Positions 6,309 through 6,378 of a stretch of 6,378 nt of DNA are shown in pieces. Every line of letters begins with the position of its first letter. Within the stretch, counting starts at the first letter, position 1. The DNA lies in the NCBI GenBank assembly GCA_003222455.1, contig QHWF01000331.1, positions 1 to 6,378 on the forward strand. Direction: 5' to 3'. The notes beneath the pieces were generated by a model, which saw nothing but the letters and a program-made list of their open reading frames with translations, was not told the DNA's origin and did not search any database. Source of the stretch: Acidobacteriota bacterium (GTDB taxonomy: Bacteria > Acidobacteriota > Vicinamibacteria > Vicinamibacterales > CAVVIG01). The position numbers and the translations under genes were made by a program.

Positions 6309-6338
6309 CCTCTGCGGCCTTCGCGGCCTTTGCGTTCC
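6309..6338 (-). repeat. Right inverted repeat of the GxxExxY unit
   Basis: Read on the minus strand, GGAAC (6338-6334) is followed by GCAAAGGCC (6333-6325), GCGAAGGCC (6324-6316) and GCAGAGGCG (6315-6307). It differs from the left copy at one of 30 positions (A to G in the third 9-mer). The remaining 40 bases to the window edge contain nothing I can assign. Confidence 0.85.
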
Positions 6339-6378
6339 TTCGGTTGAATCATCGACGCTCGAATCGCCTCGCCGTTCT

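Larger units (their letters stand above)
5697..6338 (-). mobile_element. Candidate inverted-repeat-bounded unit carrying a GxxExxY gene (642 bp)
   Basis: Near-identical 30-bp repeats in opposite orientation bracket a single gene that is lower in GC than its surroundings (by hand, 30 G/C in 60 bases at 5881-5940 against 44 in 60 at 3421-3480 in rsmB). This suggests a unit that arrived or spread as a block upstream of def. There is no transposase in the window and no clear target-site duplication. The 9-mer GAATCATCG does occur outside both ends (5671-5679 and 6346-6354), but at unequal distances of 17 and 7 nt. It could instead be a genomic repeat family that often lies beside such genes. Mobility is an inference. 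Confidence 0.35.

Noticed and set aside
6221..6352. 44-codon minus-strand ORF starting ATGATTCAACCG
   Set aside because: It runs through the right repeat, is low-complexity and Arg/Gly-rich, and has no Shine-Dalgarno or recognisable family.

Overview
The window is a GC-rich bacterial segment carrying one compact, almost entirely minus-strand gene cluster. Read in the direction of transcription (high to low coordinates) the order is: GxxExxY-family protein, def, fmt, rsmB, a PASTA-domain membrane protein, rpe, a YbgC-like hotdog thioesterase, and a NAD-dependent sugar-nucleotide epimerase that runs off the left edge. No convincing plus-strand gene, tRNA, rRNA or CRISPR array is visible. The long open frames on the plus strand are antisense shadows of high-GC genes.

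Likely organism: a high-GC Acidobacteriota member, perhaps of the Vicinamibacteria type. This is inferred from the def-fmt-rsmB-PASTA-rpe order, the GC-rich codon usage and the presence of a GxxExxY gene. No marker in the window proves it.

Region by region: (1) 5697-6338 is a lower-GC unit. A GxxExxY gene (PD-(D/E)XK nuclease-like) sits between two inverted 30-bp copies of a 9-nt-periodic sequence that match at 29 of 30 positions. (2) 2863-5677 holds def, fmt and rsmB, packed with 4 to 7-base overlaps. They act in formyl-methionine chemistry (formylation of initiator tRNA, then deformylation of nascent proteins) and in 16S rRNA m5C modification. (3) 2770-2872 is the only real gap inside the operon. 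It holds two REP-like hairpins in inverted, head-to-head orientation, each with a GTAG head. One of them supplies the rsmB stop codon. (4) 1-2769 holds the PASTA protein, rpe, the thioesterase and the epimerase, again linked by GTGA/ATGA stop-start overlaps.

The gene order resembles the Bacillus subtilis def-fmt-rsmB-rlmN-prpC-prkC-rsgA-rpe cluster. The PASTA-only protein sits where the PASTA-containing Ser/Thr kinase PrkC sits there, but it has no kinase domain. The most interesting items are the inverted-repeat-bounded GxxExxY unit, the kinase-less PASTA protein in the PrkC position, and the REP doublet with compensatory stem changes.
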